From Tetracentron sinense (Eukaryota; Streptophyta; Magnoliopsida; Trochodendrales; Trochodendraceae), in NCBI GenBank assembly GCA_015143295.1, contig CM026568.1, positions 29,520,441-29,584,440 of the forward strand: a stretch of DNA of 64,000 nt. The letters are read 5' to 3'. The stretch's first letter is position 1. Each line of letters starts with the position of its first letter. The position numbers were made by a program, and so were the translations under genes. Shown here piece by piece: positions 1 through 12,945 of the stretch. A model generated the notes under the pieces. The model searched no databases. It saw nothing but the letters and a program-made list of their open reading frames with translations, and was not told where the DNA came from.

Positions 1-221
1 CTGCATTGCTACTTAGGAACCATTTCACCTATATGATTTGCAGGATTAAGAATAAAAAATGAAAAATGTTCTGTGTATCATCTTTAAAGTGAGATTCGTT
101 TATACCACCGTGGCATCCATTGGACTGACAAGAAAGAAAAAAAAACGAGAAGATAATAACATTATAGTGTGACCCTAAGGGCAGGACTTGATCATACCAC
201 TTTAGAACTCTGTCCCAAAAA

Positions 222-3200
222 TCACACGGCTGGGAAATATTTGTTGAGATTAAAGGGCAGGGAATAGAACTCATCACTTCTAGTGTCTGTCTTGTAGGAC
301 CGGAACCTGTCCCACCAGTGCATGCCCCTGTCTTTCCTAGTCGCACTGTCCTTCTTGTGCAGGGTAAGGTCTAGGAATAGCGCCAAGACACCAGCAACAA
401 ACGCTTCTGATGAGAAAGGCACATTGATTATATCATTGAACTGCAAAACAATCATGATTATCCGTTAGGTGGGACCACAACCAAGAAGTGATTAACAACC
501 TGATTTAATGGTGAGGTGGTTGGATTTTATGTATACCCATCTCGAGCTTGTGTGGACTGGACCAAAACCTTTAACTGCTGTGTATTCATTGAAGTACTGT
601 GGTACCGATAAGCCCATGAAGATGGAGAAGCCTAATATGAACTTTGTTCTGAAACTGTTAAGGTTGCAGAACTGAAGTAAGCTTAGACCTCCTGAACCTG
701 CTCAAGCATAATGAAATAAACTATGATTAACTTGAACTAATTAAAGATAACCAAGGGTTAACAAAGGCTACATGTTACTTGATACCACGTACCCACATAG
801 GCAAAGAAAAGACAATACAAGGCGGCAACAATAGGTGCTGGAATTGAAGCAAAGACTGCTCCAAATTTTCCTGGACATATAAATTTGATTAATACCAGAA
901 TAAGTGATAGCATAAAAAGATCATAAAGGTTGTTTGCATAAGCCGGATCACACACAATACAGGAATCTCTTACCTAGAATGGAAAAGAATATCATGAACC
1001 CAGCTGATATTTGCACAACCCTCCGGCTGCCAACACGTGTTAATGCCAACAGACCAGCATTCTCACTGTAGGACACCCAAGAAAAGATCCCATGTCAATA
1101 AGAAACAGAATTCTGTTTTTTGCTTATAAAGCACAAAGGTTATTCTCTTAAGAGTCTTACACAGAAACCGATGACCCAGTCACGGTTCCAAACAAACCAG
1201 AGTACAAAATGCCAATTCCCTGAAATCAGAAATAAGGAATTTACAACCAAGAGGAGTTCAACATTCAATTACAGTCAAATTTGAAGTAGTTGTATGGTGG
1301 TGCTATGCACCGTAGAGGTGGATAATGCCTTCATCTCGTACTGTACACCTAGCTCATTTATGCATCACTGCAAACAGCTCAATAGTGGACCACCTTTAAA
1401 ATAGATTATATCCCTCCCCCCCCCCCGCGCAGGAAAAAAAACAATAATAATAAATAATTGTTTGAGATGTTGCCTGCCCAATGCATGAATCTTGTTCCAT
1501 ACTATTGGTCACATTTTCAATCTAGTTATCCAAGTGTCTGGTCTAGATTATTCTAGATCAGAAAGATCACCCAATCAGTATAATTTTGGGTATGAAAAAT
1601 TCTATAGATTGCCCACTGGCTGACTGGTTCACATTGATGCATAGGTGAGGTACATTTTGCTTATATTTTAGTTGCATGGTTCATCTCTCTTTTTTCCTTC
1701 CTTCCCCTTTTTTTTCTTTCCTTCTTTCCTCTTTTATTGTGTGCACATTGAGGTAGGGAATGTTAAGATGGGATCGAACCTTTGACATCATAAATATAGA
1801 AAAGAACTTAACTCAACTAAGCGCCTTATAATTGTATCTTAGGCTTGATCATATTATTAATAGAGAGGGGGACAAGCCATTGTAACTACAGTTACCTGCC
1901 AACCAACACCACGACTGAGAATAGAAGGAGGCAAGGGAGTCGCACTCGAAAACCTTGACACCGCAATGAAGGCACCAGTGGACTGCTTATATCAATAAAG
2001 TGTGTAAGAGCTGAGTCAACAATAAAGTATCAAATATCATTATAATCCACTATGTATCGGCAGAAATTATTAATTATCTGTATTGAAGCATGTTCCAACC
2101 ACCCAAAGAGAAATAAGTATCATCAGACAATAACCAATGAACCAGACTAAATAAAATTTACTTTTCAATGATAAAAGTCCCGCCGGAGGAGGATAAAAAG
2201 AATAAGAAAGTATCAGCAAAATTAGAACGTTTCATTATGTCTATAACAATTTAAAAAATAAAATCAATTTTGATCAATTTATTAAGACATTATCAAGATG
2301 TGCATGGTGCACAAGTGAAAAAGCATGTGTTGTTAGACAATATTCAAGTCCTTGACCAACAGCTCATTGGGACATAGTGAAAAGCATAGGAATGGAAAGT
2401 GGCGACTAGATGAAGAGAGTCCCAACTAAAATAGTAAGTGGGAAGGAAAGACTCCAAAAACACAATAATGCATTTTGGTCTTTTCATCTGAAAAGTAAAC
2501 ATACCTCTACAAGAGCAACAAATGAAGCAGCCATCATGGCAAAGGCATCGCCAGCATCAAATGTAGGTGCTCCCCATTGAAATGGATATGGAACTCTTAT
2601 CCTGCACACATAAAGCATAGTGCAACAATAAGGAATAGCTATCTACAAGAATGACAACACCCCACTTTTCGCCATCCAAATATTTACTTAGAAAAGCAAC
2701 CAAGTTGAAGTATACAGTTGCAAGAAACTTAGGGGCAGGGGCACTACCTCTCATAGTAAAAACCAAAAAATTTCCCAATAAAGAAGTAACATATCTAATG
2801 AATGTGATATTAGTAATTCATGATTATACAATGGAAGTATAGAGATGGAAAAGATCATGTACGGCCTCATAACAGAACCAGATATTATGGCTGGCAATTT
2901 GACATAACATAACACAGTCATAATCAACTAACAACAGCAGTAACTAAAAAGAAACACCACAGTCCTTACCATGGAGCAGCATCAATAATTCCAGCACGAT
3001 CAGTACGACAGCTCAATTGAGTCTTTGGCGCTGCATGGTTATAGGCCCCACCCACGGTTAGGAGGTGAGCATAAACCCACACGATGACCACCGAGAATAT
3101 AACAGCAAAGCGTTCAAAGACATGCCTCTCTGTGCGTATCACATGGGGTATATACTGCAAATAAGCATTTACAATTAACATCTTTAATTTAATACGAATC

Positions 3201-5000
3201 AATCTGTGCTAAGGTTAAGAATTTCCAATTGTTTGAAGTATTCCACCACACAAATAAGCTCACAAGATGAGTTTGGAACTAAATGCCATTAGAATTGTAA
3301 CAAGAAAGTAGGTTATGTAATACAAAGAAATTTACCTGTGCGAATATTAATAAAAATATAAGCTGTGGAAGTCCAATCTCCACGCATTTGGCAACCTAAA
3401 CATCCAAGCCAATAGTTATAATTTAATAATTAAGAATGATAAGTGACAAAAGGGGGAGAGAAAGAGAGGTGAATTTTTCCATACTACTACTACAACCAGA
3501 AAGCAATCAACAATTTCTTACCCCAGGAAAACCAAGTTCATAGAGCCCAAAACCAGCTAGAGCTACCAATGGTATGGCTGAGAGAGGACTTAAAAACCTG
3601 AATAAGAAAATGAGATAAAAGATAAATGATATAATTCGTAAACATGACTACCAGAGGCTTCAACGGGATCACAGAGTCAATATCAAGGATGGAAATTGCT
3701 GTTGGACCCTGACCTTTTGGAACCGATACTGGGATGAGTAAGTATGAACCAGGTGAGTCAAGTATGACTTGAACAAGTTATGTGACTGAGAACTCTCAGG
3801 ATTAGGTTAACCCGGAGTAATTCGGTAAAAACCAGATGTGACCCACAACTTGGATGATAAAGTGAATCTTCCTATTCAGGAGTGTATAGCATAAACTTGT
3901 ATCGGGCCTGAACAAGTCCAAGACAACTGGGCATTTTCTGAGATTTTAATCATTAATCAAACCAACCTTGTGACATTACGCCAAAGGCCACTGAAGCCAA
4001 GGACAATCTGAAGAGTTGAAGCAACGATAAGGGCACCCTGGATTCCCCGCATTATCTTCTTGAATTTCTGCATAGCCATCAAAAAATGGGTCATGCAGTC
4101 AGAACCATATTGACCTGAAACAGCAGACAGTAACCTAAAGGGATGGGTCACAAGACCTCATGAGGATCCACAATATCACTGTATCGACCAGCCAAAATTA
4201 TTGAAATGGTGGGCACCACGAACGTATAAGACCCTCCGATCACAGCAGGTAACCGGGTTCCAAATAATGTTTGGTGCAATGTATTTATACCAGCAACAAA
4301 CAGTAGTGTCTGAATCACCTTCGCTTTCTCCTCCTAGGAATGTCAAATGTGATTAATTAGATGGACCCTTTGAGCAGAAACCGAACTGAAGAATTTTTAA
4401 AAAAAATGTTATTTATTTTCTTCTCAAGCCTTACATTTCCTCCTCCCATCTGGGGAACAAGAGCAGTGGGAATGATAACTGTGGTGCCAAGCATCACTAG
4501 GTAATGTTGGAAACCAAGGAGGATGGCCTCAGCTGCATAAGAAATACCCCAGAATTTTTGAGTAATTATATCAAAATTTTCTGATGAGAAACAAATGCAT
4601 GTACTAAAAAACATAAATAGAGAAGAAATATAAAGGAGCTTTGGCAAAAATAGGAAAATAATCCCAATTCACTGGATTGCAACCAAAACAGCAGGAAACC
4701 TCATATGGGTTACCACAAATACAAAATTGGATTCCTTAACCACAGAGATGAAAATGGGAAAATATATAAATTATAACCACAGAACCAGACCAATTCTTAT
4801 CAAATAAATGCAGCACTTCTCTGAAAAAGGAAAATATAATAGAAGTAACGAAAAATGAAAGAGACAACAAGAGATAAGAGAGACTCACGCCATGGAGGAG
4901 GACTCGTAATGCAATAAGCAATGTTAGGCAGCTGATCCCTCGTGGGATGTGGCTGCAACTCGTCCTGTTTCGGCGCCGGAGCATGTCCTCCTCCCGCCAT
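222..5000 (-). CDS. Nucleobase-ascorbate transporter (NAT/NCS2 family), 14 exons, intact
   Basis: This is a plant nucleobase-ascorbate transporter, a proton-coupled purine/uracil permease of the plasma membrane. Fourteen exons (minus strand): 5000-4889, 4532-4435, 4333-4157, 4067-3967, 3597-3522, 3395-3336, 3154-2970, 2601-2505, 1982-1896, 1219-1161, 1065-974, 870-793, 697-537, 440-222. They sum to 1602 bp, 533 aa plus TGA, with GT-AG junctions and correct phase throughout. Seen in the protein: N-terminus MAGGGHAPAPKQDELQPHP, the TM1 QH pair in LLGFQHYLVMLG, and the NAT signature ENAGLLALTR, which fits [QEP]NxGxxxxT[RKG]. The C-terminus ends in FNLNKYFPAV. The usual family length is about 530 aa. 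The ATG at 5000 has A at -3 and G at +4. The family is certain; the member resembles the plant NAT5/6/7 clade by recall only, and substrate cannot be read from sequence. The 3' acceptor at 698 was chosen over one 3 nt upstream, which would add one residue. Confidence 0.95.
1735..1850 (-). repeat. SINE-like fragment in a NAT intron
   Basis: Read on the minus strand, a tRNA-like A-box (GGCGCTTAGTTGAG) is followed by a B-box-like AAGGTTCGATCCC. A purine-rich run follows where a SINE tail would be. It lies in the intron between exons 9 and 10. No target duplications were identified, so the borders are approximate. Confidence 0.35.
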
Positions 5001-5960
5001 GATTCTTCTTCTTCTTCTCCTCCTCCTCCTCCTCTAAAACCCCCCAACAATAATCAATCTCCAAGCACTAGGAAACCCAAGTCCAAAATCTCCCAGAACC
5101 CCACAAAGTAAGATAATTTATAAATAAAACCCCAGAAATCTCAATCCCCAAAAGCTCAATAACCACTCCCACAAACTCCACGTAGAGTCACGCAAATGGA
5201 ATGCTACTCTGATAAACAAAAAGGAATGGAAAAAAAAAACAGAAAACACTTCAAAACTCTTGAGAAGCAAAATCAAATGCCAATCATTACAGTCAAAAAC
5301 TCTGCAATAACAAAAACAACACTCCCTCTTGAAGTTCACCAACCCAGATGGCTTAAAGCCAAAATCTCTTCAAAAACTGAGACTTAAAAAAAAAAGGTGA
5401 GAGAGTGAAGACTGAAGAGAGGGCCCAGGAAGGAATCTCGACTCAAAATTTAAAATTGTTTCTTTTCTTCTCTTCTTCAATCACGTAAAGATAAAGAAAA
5501 AGCATCTCCACCGTCACAACCCACCATTCATAAACCCATTAATCGAAACCATAAAGAAAGAAAGAAAGAAAAAAACACACAGAAATCAACAGCTTAAGAA
5601 CTCTCTCTTTTACAACAACCAAAAAAAAAAGGAAAGGAATTAATGCAATTTTCTCACCTTTTTTAATCGAAGAGAAAAAACGAAAATAATTGAAAACGAC
5701 AACCGACACATTCCTCCTTCCTTGCTGTCTCCCAGAACAGTAAAAATGAACTTTTTCTTTTCAAAGAGAACTTCTTGATTTGTAGTTGGACAGATTAATC
5801 CTGTTCTTTTCGAGTAATGTCAAACGTATACACAACACTCTCGGTTCGTGTGATCGTGTCTCTTTCGCTTGTGGCGGTATTTGTCACTTCACACTGACCC
5901 CATCTTTCTTTGTAAAAGCCAATTTTGTTCTCTTCACTCTCAAGTCTCAGATGTACATTT
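5001..5960. other. NAT 5' untranslated and promoter region
   Basis: This is the upstream side of the NAT gene. Directly before the ATG, the transcript strand carries a purine run of GAG and GAA triplets (about 5001-5034) ending near a G tract. Farther up are AAAG-type simple repeats (about 5552-5570) and long A/T runs. No other coding segment or clear TATA box was identified, and the transcription start cannot be placed. Confidence 0.5.
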
Positions 5961-6907
5961 AGGGCTAAAAGTTAAATAACAGGTGGTCCACCCTAAGCTG
6001 GGATGGCCAATGTGCCCTCATTTGAGGGCTGGTCTTTTTGGTAAACTCAATCATACCACAAGGCAATGACTGAAGGCAAAGACAAGGGAATACTCACACC
6101 ACCCAAGCAAACACACACACACACACCACATGCAATCAGAGGACTGGTCCCGCCGAGATTGAATCACAGCCAATCAGGATTGAACTCGGGGAGCGTTTAA
6201 TCGAAACTCATACTGCCTCCATAATTTGAAAATCTATAACCCCAATTGCTATGGGAATATCATTTAGTAGACCTATTCCTCTTTAAACAACCTAATTAAG
6301 CCTGTCTTTCTTTGATAATTACTTTCTTTGATAATTGATACCATCTTTATAAGGTTCCTTATCCGAATAAAATTCAAACAGGTTTTTAGAGAGACCATAT
6401 CTTCATCTATTGGATCCCTAACATAATTTGAGTCAATTGTGATTTCATATTTTATCTTCTTAACTAGGGTAAATTTTGATATTAAATAAAAATAATTAAT
6501 AATCATACGGGTAGGATCAATCTAAACTAGCTTATTCTGTATACGGTAGTTAAGATTCATTAACCCTTATGGTTCAACATTCTAATCTTAGTTTTCAGAA
6601 AGAAAAAAATAATAAAAATTATTCTTATTGTTAAAATTTCTTAACCCTAGAGTTAAATTTTTTTGATATTTTTTTTAAAAAACTAAGGTTAAATTGTTGA
6701 GCATTAAAGATTAGTAAATCTTAGCCACTCTTAATAGGAGTTAACATGGACACGTGTTGATTTGTGGGTGCGATTGAAGTCTCCATGAGTTCAATCTCGA
6801 TTAGTTGTGATTCGATCATTGCCCTGAAAAGTATCGCGGATAAAGAGAACTCTCAAGGAATTGGTAAGGGGTAGACCGTTCATGAGGCTTTAAAGTGACA
6901 AACCATT
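5961..6907. other. Intergenic, AT-rich, with a MITE-like stretch
   Basis: No credible gene. There is a short CA repeat at about 6114-6126. A segment at about 6545-6760, with GGTTAAGATTC-like words at one side and a GTTAACATGGACACGTG word at the other, resembles the elements at 25120-25260, 51449-51712 and 57395-57650. That suggests a degenerate terminal-inverted-repeat element. Confidence 0.35.
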
Positions 6908-7041
6908 ATTGGTGTCAGGTAGTTTAGTTGGTAAAGTCTCCTGGCGTCATACCGAGGTTGGGGGAGTTTATGGGAGAGGGAGGGCTACCCCTCATTGTGT
7001 AGCCGATAGGTCCATGTGGCCTCCAATGAACAAACAAAAAA
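6908..7041 (+). mobile_element. tRNA-derived SINE with target-site duplications
   Basis: A 134-bp unit starts with a tRNA-like A-box (TAGTTTAGTTGGTAAAG) and ends in an A-rich tail (CAAACAAAAAAA). It is flanked by 16-bp direct repeats, AAAGTGACAAACCATT at 6892-6907 and AAAGTGACAATCCATT at 7042-7057, with one mismatch. The B-box is degenerate (GAGGTTGGGGGAGTTT). Structure and duplications together support a SINE. Confidence 0.75.
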
Positions 7042-7061
7042 AAAGTGACAATCCATTGACT

Positions 7062-7549
7062 AAGGGGACGTTTGGCATTAATTTTGGAAATTCTCTCATT
7101 CTAAAAAAGAATTAGTTCTCATAAGTTTTGATTCTTGTGATCAATTTTGTGCAATGAATGCATTTGGTAATTCACAGTCGTAATTAATTATAAAGAAAAG
7201 AAACACTAGAATTACGTTTGGATGGAAAAAATAAAAATTAAAAATTAAATTACTATAAGCATTAAATATGATTTTATTCATCAACCTATTTATAAGCACC
7301 ATAAAATACCAAATTTTTATTATATTCCCCTCTATCTCGTCCGTTTTCATGTTTATCTTTGTTCGTTTTAATTGTGTTTCTCATAATTGATTCTGAGAAA
7401 CAACTTTTTTTTGTTCCTATAAAATTGTGCTTGAAGCGCAACGATTCTTAAAATCGTTCCCCAGAAATGAGTTGCCAAATGCGTTTACAGTGTTTCTGTT
7501 CCCAGGATAACAAAAATTGATCCTGAGGAACGATGCCAAACGGCCCCTA
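7062..7549. mobile_element. MITE, hAT-like ends
   Basis: The left end reads AAGGGGACGTTTGGCATTAA. The right end, in reverse complement, reads TAGGGGCCGTTTGGCATCG. These terminal inverted repeats bound about 490 bp with no coding capacity. The TAGGGGCCGTTTGG type of terminus is common in non-autonomous hAT elements. The element begins at the right target duplication of the preceding SINE. Confidence 0.6.
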
Positions 7550-8555
7550 ATTAACCATTAGTGGCAGTGTGTTTCCGTATTGGTGGTCTAAAATTAACTC
7601 TCGTTGAATTATAGGGTTGCATATGAAATGCCCATTGTTTTGTAATTTGGCCAACTTTCAATGTTACGCTTCTAATCACTAACCAATGACCATATTAATC
7701 ATTAACCAATGACCAGATTTGAAGTCACTATAGAAGTCACTATAGTGATTATGCTAGCTAGAACTCTCCGTATCTCTTATGTTGGAGCATTGTAATGCCT
7801 TCAAAGGATCTTCTTTAGAAGGGGAAAACAAAAGAAAGAGAAATAGGGTAGGGCATTATAAAGGCAAGGGGCACATGGTCTCACATTCTCTCTCCCATCC
7901 CAACTTTTTTTACTCGAAATTCTTGCAAGTTTGTAACGTCTGGAGTCCCTTTTAATACCATTTAAGCATGATTAAGATTTACGAGCCCTTAAGGTTTATT
8001 CATTTAATCTTGGGTATTAGAAAAAAAAAATATTAAACATATTTATTCTAAAAGTTAAAATTGTTAACCATATTTAAAGAAAGATATTTTTGCCTTGTTT
8101 GAGTCTGGTTCCAAATTGAGAGAATAAGTCTTTTTTTTTTTTCTCATCCCCTTATTTTTAAGTGACACTTTCTACAAGGCAAATAATAGGTAAATGACTC
8201 AAAGGAGTTCACACTCACCTCATGAGGAATCAACCCACGAACATACTCTAAAACGCAGGAAGGTGTTTTTGTACCCATGCCAACAAAAAAAAAGTATTTT
8301 TTTAGTAAAATATTAACAAGTAAGGAATAATGGCATATAATGGTAGGTAAATAAATCCATGATCGGCCTTGATTGAAAAAGAAAAAAAGATATTAAAAAA
8401 GGGCGAAGAGGAGCGTATGTAGAAAAGAACAAAAGTCGAACGTGCCCATTTGCTTTCACTCCTTTGTATGACACCAAGTGACCAAAAAAAAAAAAAAATC
8501 TCTTCTTCCCTAACTACCCACGTGGGGGCCCACACAACGGCTCCTTCTTCCCTAA
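7550..8555. other. Intergenic, nothing recognised
   Basis: AT-rich sequence with small imperfect repeats (for example the doubled AACCAATGACCA word near 7680-7710) and poly-A/poly-T runs. I see no gene or element with defined ends. Confidence 0.5.
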
Positions 8556-9310
8556 GAAGTGGGGCCTTGGATTGTCTCGGCGAAGCCAAAAACGGGCCTC
8601 AGGTTCCATACATTGTGCGACATTTGGCCAAAAAATGGGGCGAAGTCATTCCATTTTCTCACCATGATTTTGACTTCTCCCATTTGATATCTCTCCCCCT
8701 TATTCTCATACACTTATCGCCACATGTCTTAATATGTGTGGAGAAGTCAAAATCATGGGCCCCATGATCTTGACTTCTCCACCACTCGTCACCTATTCTA
8801 TGGAACCCCGAGACAAGCCCTTTCTAGCTTTTCTGGTGGAGAAGTCAAAATCATGGGGCCCATGATTTTGACTTCTCCACACATAATAAGACATATGGTG
8901 ATAAGTCCGTGAGAATAAGGGGGAGAGATATCAAATGGGGAGAAGTCAAAATCATGGGGACAAAATGGAATGACTTCTCCCCTATTTTAATGTCAACTGT
9001 CCCACAATGTAGGCCTTGGATTGTCTCTGGCAAAGCCTGAAAAGGCTTGTCTCGGGGTCCATAGAATAGGTGACAAGTGGTGGAGAAGTCAAAATCATGG
9101 GGCCCATGATTTTGACTTCTCCACCCTTAATAAGACATGTGGTGATAAGTGGAAATGGAATAACTTCTCCCCATATTTACACCAACTGTCGTAGAATGTA
9201 TGGAAACCCAAGAGCCCTTTCTGGCTTCACCAGAGACAATCCAAGGCCCACAATGTATGGAACCCCGAGAGCCCTTTCTGGTTCGCCAGAGACAATCCGA
9301 GGCCGGGGAA
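8556..9310. repeat. Nested foldback (inverted-repeat) MITE cluster
   Basis: The palindromic core GTGGAGAAGTCAAAATCATG followed by its own complement occurs around 8738-8782, 8841-8881 and 9081-9124. Single arms lie near 8664-8680 and 8938-8956. An outer repeat beginning GGGCCTTGGATTGTCTC at about 8562 is matched in inverse orientation near 9190-9255 and again near 9256-9306. The unit containing ATTTGATATCTCTCCCCCTT at about 8683 is inverted near 8915-8936. This is best read as several copies of one foldback MITE nested into each other. Related subterminal words occur in the MITE at 24368-24546. Confidence 0.7.
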
Positions 9311-10175
9311 GAATAAAGGATATGAGTATTTAGCTGGTCCATGCCATCTCATCTCCTCATCTCTCTAAGTGAATATTGAGGAATCTTCTCTAAGTAGTTG
9401 TTGGCGAGGTTGTTAGCAAATTTTTCGGAAGCGCAACTTTTTTTCTTTTTTTTTTTTATGTCAAATCAAAATTTTGATTAACGTGTATAAGAGTGATTCT
9501 AGACTATTGGCGACGGTCTCTCACAACGAACTACTGAGAAGGTCCAAAGCCTTACGTACCTCATGCCCATCTTTTTCTCTAGTGTACCATCTCTAAATGA
9601 TTGATTACTTTCTCTCTCATAAAATATATATTATATGAACTAACTCTTTTGGTAAAATACATTATTTATTAGTAGGCCACTCTCATGACAATAATTATAT
9701 ATATATATATACACATACAATTAAAGAATAATTTATTATCTTGAAGCAAATGGGCATTAGCCAGTGTGACCCAATTAGTTGATGAACTCACTGTCACTAT
9801 GTAGACTTGCTTGGGGCTATCAATGGGTCATGGGTCCATCATCCAGGCATTTGCCAAGGAATTCGATCTCTTGGACAGTGTCGTAAGGTATTGAGCCGCA
9901 TGTGACCCCTTACACCCAAGTCAATGCATTGGAAATCCAGTGAGCAGTGCTAGCTCCATTCTGATATTCAAAATTTTCCAAAGTCCCACTGTTGTAGCAA
10001 CAACGTGGCATTGCTACCTTCAACAAGTTAAAAATCAAAAAATTCAAATAATAGAAAGCTATGTTTTACATTAGTTCTAAATGTAGTAACACTTGTCACT
10101 GCCACCTAAGAGACTTTGGAGGTTTGAGAGTGGGGCTAGCATTTCTCAAATCGAGTTGATGGGGGTGTATCACAC
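9311..10175. other. Intergenic, nothing recognised
   Basis: Contains a T-rich run near 9439-9460 and a short TA repeat near 9697-9712. No gene or bounded element could be supported. Confidence 0.5.
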
Positions 10176-10679
10176 ACTAGCACTAGGGTTATCAAAGGGC
10201 CGGGTAGGGGTAGGCCAGAGTCAACCCTAACCCTGCCCTTCCCTACAAGAGTAGGGCCCTAGCCTTACCCTAGCCCTTCAAGTGCCGGGATTGATTGGGC
10301 CCTACCCTAGCCCTTCAAGGGCCAGGATTGATTGGGCTCTAGCCCTGCCCTCAAGGGCCGGGGCCAGGCCAAAGGGCCGGAAGAAAGAGCGGGAAGTTTT
10401 TTGTCATTTGAGATAACGAGATTTTTTTCTACACCGATTGTCAACCTGACATGGAAATGGATACCATTTTCTTTTATCCAGGCTTGGGACCAGAATTGCA
10501 ACAAAAAGAACAATGACAAAATTTTTTTAAAAAAAAATTCATGTCAGGTACAAGGTAGACATAATAAAATTAAACAAAGTATAATTATATAGAACAAAAT
10601 TTACAGTTTGTTTAATTATCTATATCATCCATTAATATATCTAATTTTAACACTTTATTAACTCTAACTCACTTTGTTT

Positions 10680-12480
10680 AATTGTATGAATCCAATCTTG
10701 ACAACAAACTAAAAGTTCTACAGTGTTGGATTTTAAACAACCTCTAAACTGGTCAAGTACCCTTCCTCCAGTGCTAAAAGCAAACTTAGAAGTTACTGTT
10801 GTCACTAAATCGCTAAAATATCACGAGTCATCATTGATAAAATTGGATATTTTTTTAATTTACTTTCCACCAAAGTAATATATCTTAAGTCGTCATATTT
10901 ATCTCTTAGCTCTTCCAAATACAAATCTAATTCTGATCTTACTTCTAAATCAGTATTTTGACTCATCTCTTCTTTAAATCTTAAGAAATCTTCATCTCTT
11001 CTTTTTGAACTTGTTGCAATAATATTCTCCCCACTTGACTTCGAGACAGTATGAGTACTAAATTTAGCACTATATTCCTTATACAAGTCTTTAAGATTCT
11101 TAAGGGCTTTATTCTTTCGTGTCTTCACTATATCATTTTTCTCAAATAACTTTCTCAAAACATATTCTAAATACAATTGTTTATGTTAAAGATCAAAAAA
11201 TATAGCAAGTTCAAAAATCGGATTATAATCTTCCCAATATTTATCAAATTTTACTTTCATTCTTGTAACTATATCATGGAGCAAAAGATCTTCACCATAT
11301 ATTTTCTCTATTAATTTAATATGTATTTTAACTACTTCTTCCAAAAATAAATGTATAGTTGGGTATTTAGTTCCAAAGAATATATTTGTAGCTTCATAAT
11401 TTTTTTGTAAAAGCTCGCATATAATCTTTGCATGATTACACTCCTCATATAAATGATTAGTTTTATAGTTTGAGTCTATTACTTCTAATCGAGTAAAAAC
11501 TTCTCTAAATTCTAATGCAGACTCTAGCATAAGATAGATGAAGTTTCATCTCGTAGAAACATCGAGAGACTGTATTTAACCTTAATTCATTAACAATTTT
11601 CCAGAATTTATGTGTACGTGATGTTGAATTTTTAATAAATTTTACTGAATCCTGAATATTTTGAATAATCGGACCTATTTCTCTTAACTCATCTTGCATA
11701 ATAAAATTGAGACTATGTACAGAACAACAGATATGAAAGAACCTACCTTCTAATGGAAGAACTTCTTTTCTAGTAAGATGAGTTTTCATACCTCTTACAA
11801 TACAATCATTTGTACTACAATTATCTAAAACTAAACTAAATATTTTATCATCAATTTTCTATTTTATTAAATTTGATTTAATAATTTCAGCTAAAACTAC
11901 CCCTGTATGGGGTGGATCAACATTAATAAAGTTAATTTTTTGTTTTTTAAGATTCCAATCAGAATCGATATAATGAACTGTAATAGCCATATACCTTAAT
12001 GTTTGGTTGGATGTCCACATATCTGCGAGACTAATTCTCAATAAATTACTTTCAAAATATTTAATAATTTTGATTTTTCTTTTTTTATAAATTCTCATGC
12101 AATCAGATTTGATGGTGTTATGTGACACCATTTTAAATAGGGGTTGTAGTACGCTACTATAATAAATAAAACTTTCATGAAAACTATATTAAATGGATAC
12201 TCATGTTGAATAATCATTAATGCAAGTACTTCTCGACACTTTTTTGAGTCAAATTTATGGGCTATAAAACAACTACCTTGTAAAGACGGCCTCAAGAGTG
12301 GTTGTTTGGGGTCAAGGTTTGGCCTATTATTACAGGTCAATTTTAGGTGTCTTTTAATGTGATGGACTCCATTTTTAATAGAATTGTCCATTTCCATGTT
12401 ACAATGGTAACACACAGCAATGCGTACATCTACTTTTTAACCATCTTTTCATTTTCTACTTACTATCTTTTGGGTGAAAT
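10680..12480 (-). pseudogene. hAT transposase, degenerate (BED finger to hAT dimerisation domain)
   Basis: Transposase of the plant RICESLEEPER-like hAT type, broken by stops and frameshifts. In order on the minus strand: a BED zinc finger (about 12470-12345) with IWDHF, CYHC and HHIKRH, carrying two stop codons; the DMWTSNQ block of the catalytic region (about 12010); a segment FHICCSVHSLNFIMQDELRE (about 11735); a DUF4413-like segment with the YPTIHLF and KFDKYW blocks (about 11380-11230); and the C-terminal dimerisation domain ending FAFSTGGRVLDQFR (about 10775-10733). The readable pieces are 12095-12415, 11859-12131, 11505-11789, 11186-11530 and 10805-11176. No complete reading frame remains. 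Confidence 0.85.
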
Positions 12481-12567
12481 GATCCCAAATTATTGAGGTC
12501 TTTTTAGATTTTTTTTGCATGGGTTCAGGATCCTCAGTCTGTGGCTAATAATAGATTATTGGTTATG

Positions 12568-12897
12568 CTTCTCTACTGTATAAATATTGATAGCTAATCA
12601 GTAAACAACAATATCTAATAATAATATTCTCAGATTATAATAGAAACTAAACAATTAGAATGCAAACTCAACAATCAACAATATCAGGCAATAAAAATTC
12701 AAAATTCAAATCAAATTAAGCTTCTCTGCTACATAAATATTGATAGCTAATCAGTAAACAATATTGATAGCTAATCAGTAAACAACAGTATCAAATAATA
12801 GTATTCTCAGATCAGAATAGAAACTCAACAATTAGAATGCAAACTCAACAATCAACAATATCAAGCAATAAAAATCAAATTCGAATCAGATTATGGA
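12568..12897. repeat. Imperfect direct duplication inside the hAT element
   Basis: Two consecutive units of roughly 155 and 175 bp (about 12568-12720 and 12721-12897) share the order TAAATATTGATAGCTAATCA, then AACTCAACAATCAACAATAT. The second unit has an extra internal copy of the TATTGATAGCTAATCAGTAA word. Confidence 0.75.
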
Positions 12898-12945
12898 CTG
12901 AGGTTAGTGTTAGGGTTTGGTGACTATCTGAGGCTCTGAGCACTG

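Noticed and set aside
4736..5050. 104-codon frame overlapping the NAT first exon
   Set aside because: It is another frame of the purine-rich NAT leader and exon 1 plus intron sequence, with no family resemblance.
10332..10592. 86-codon plus-strand frame
   Set aside because: It lies in GGGCCGGG-rich subterminal sequence of the hAT element and has no resemblance to a protein family.
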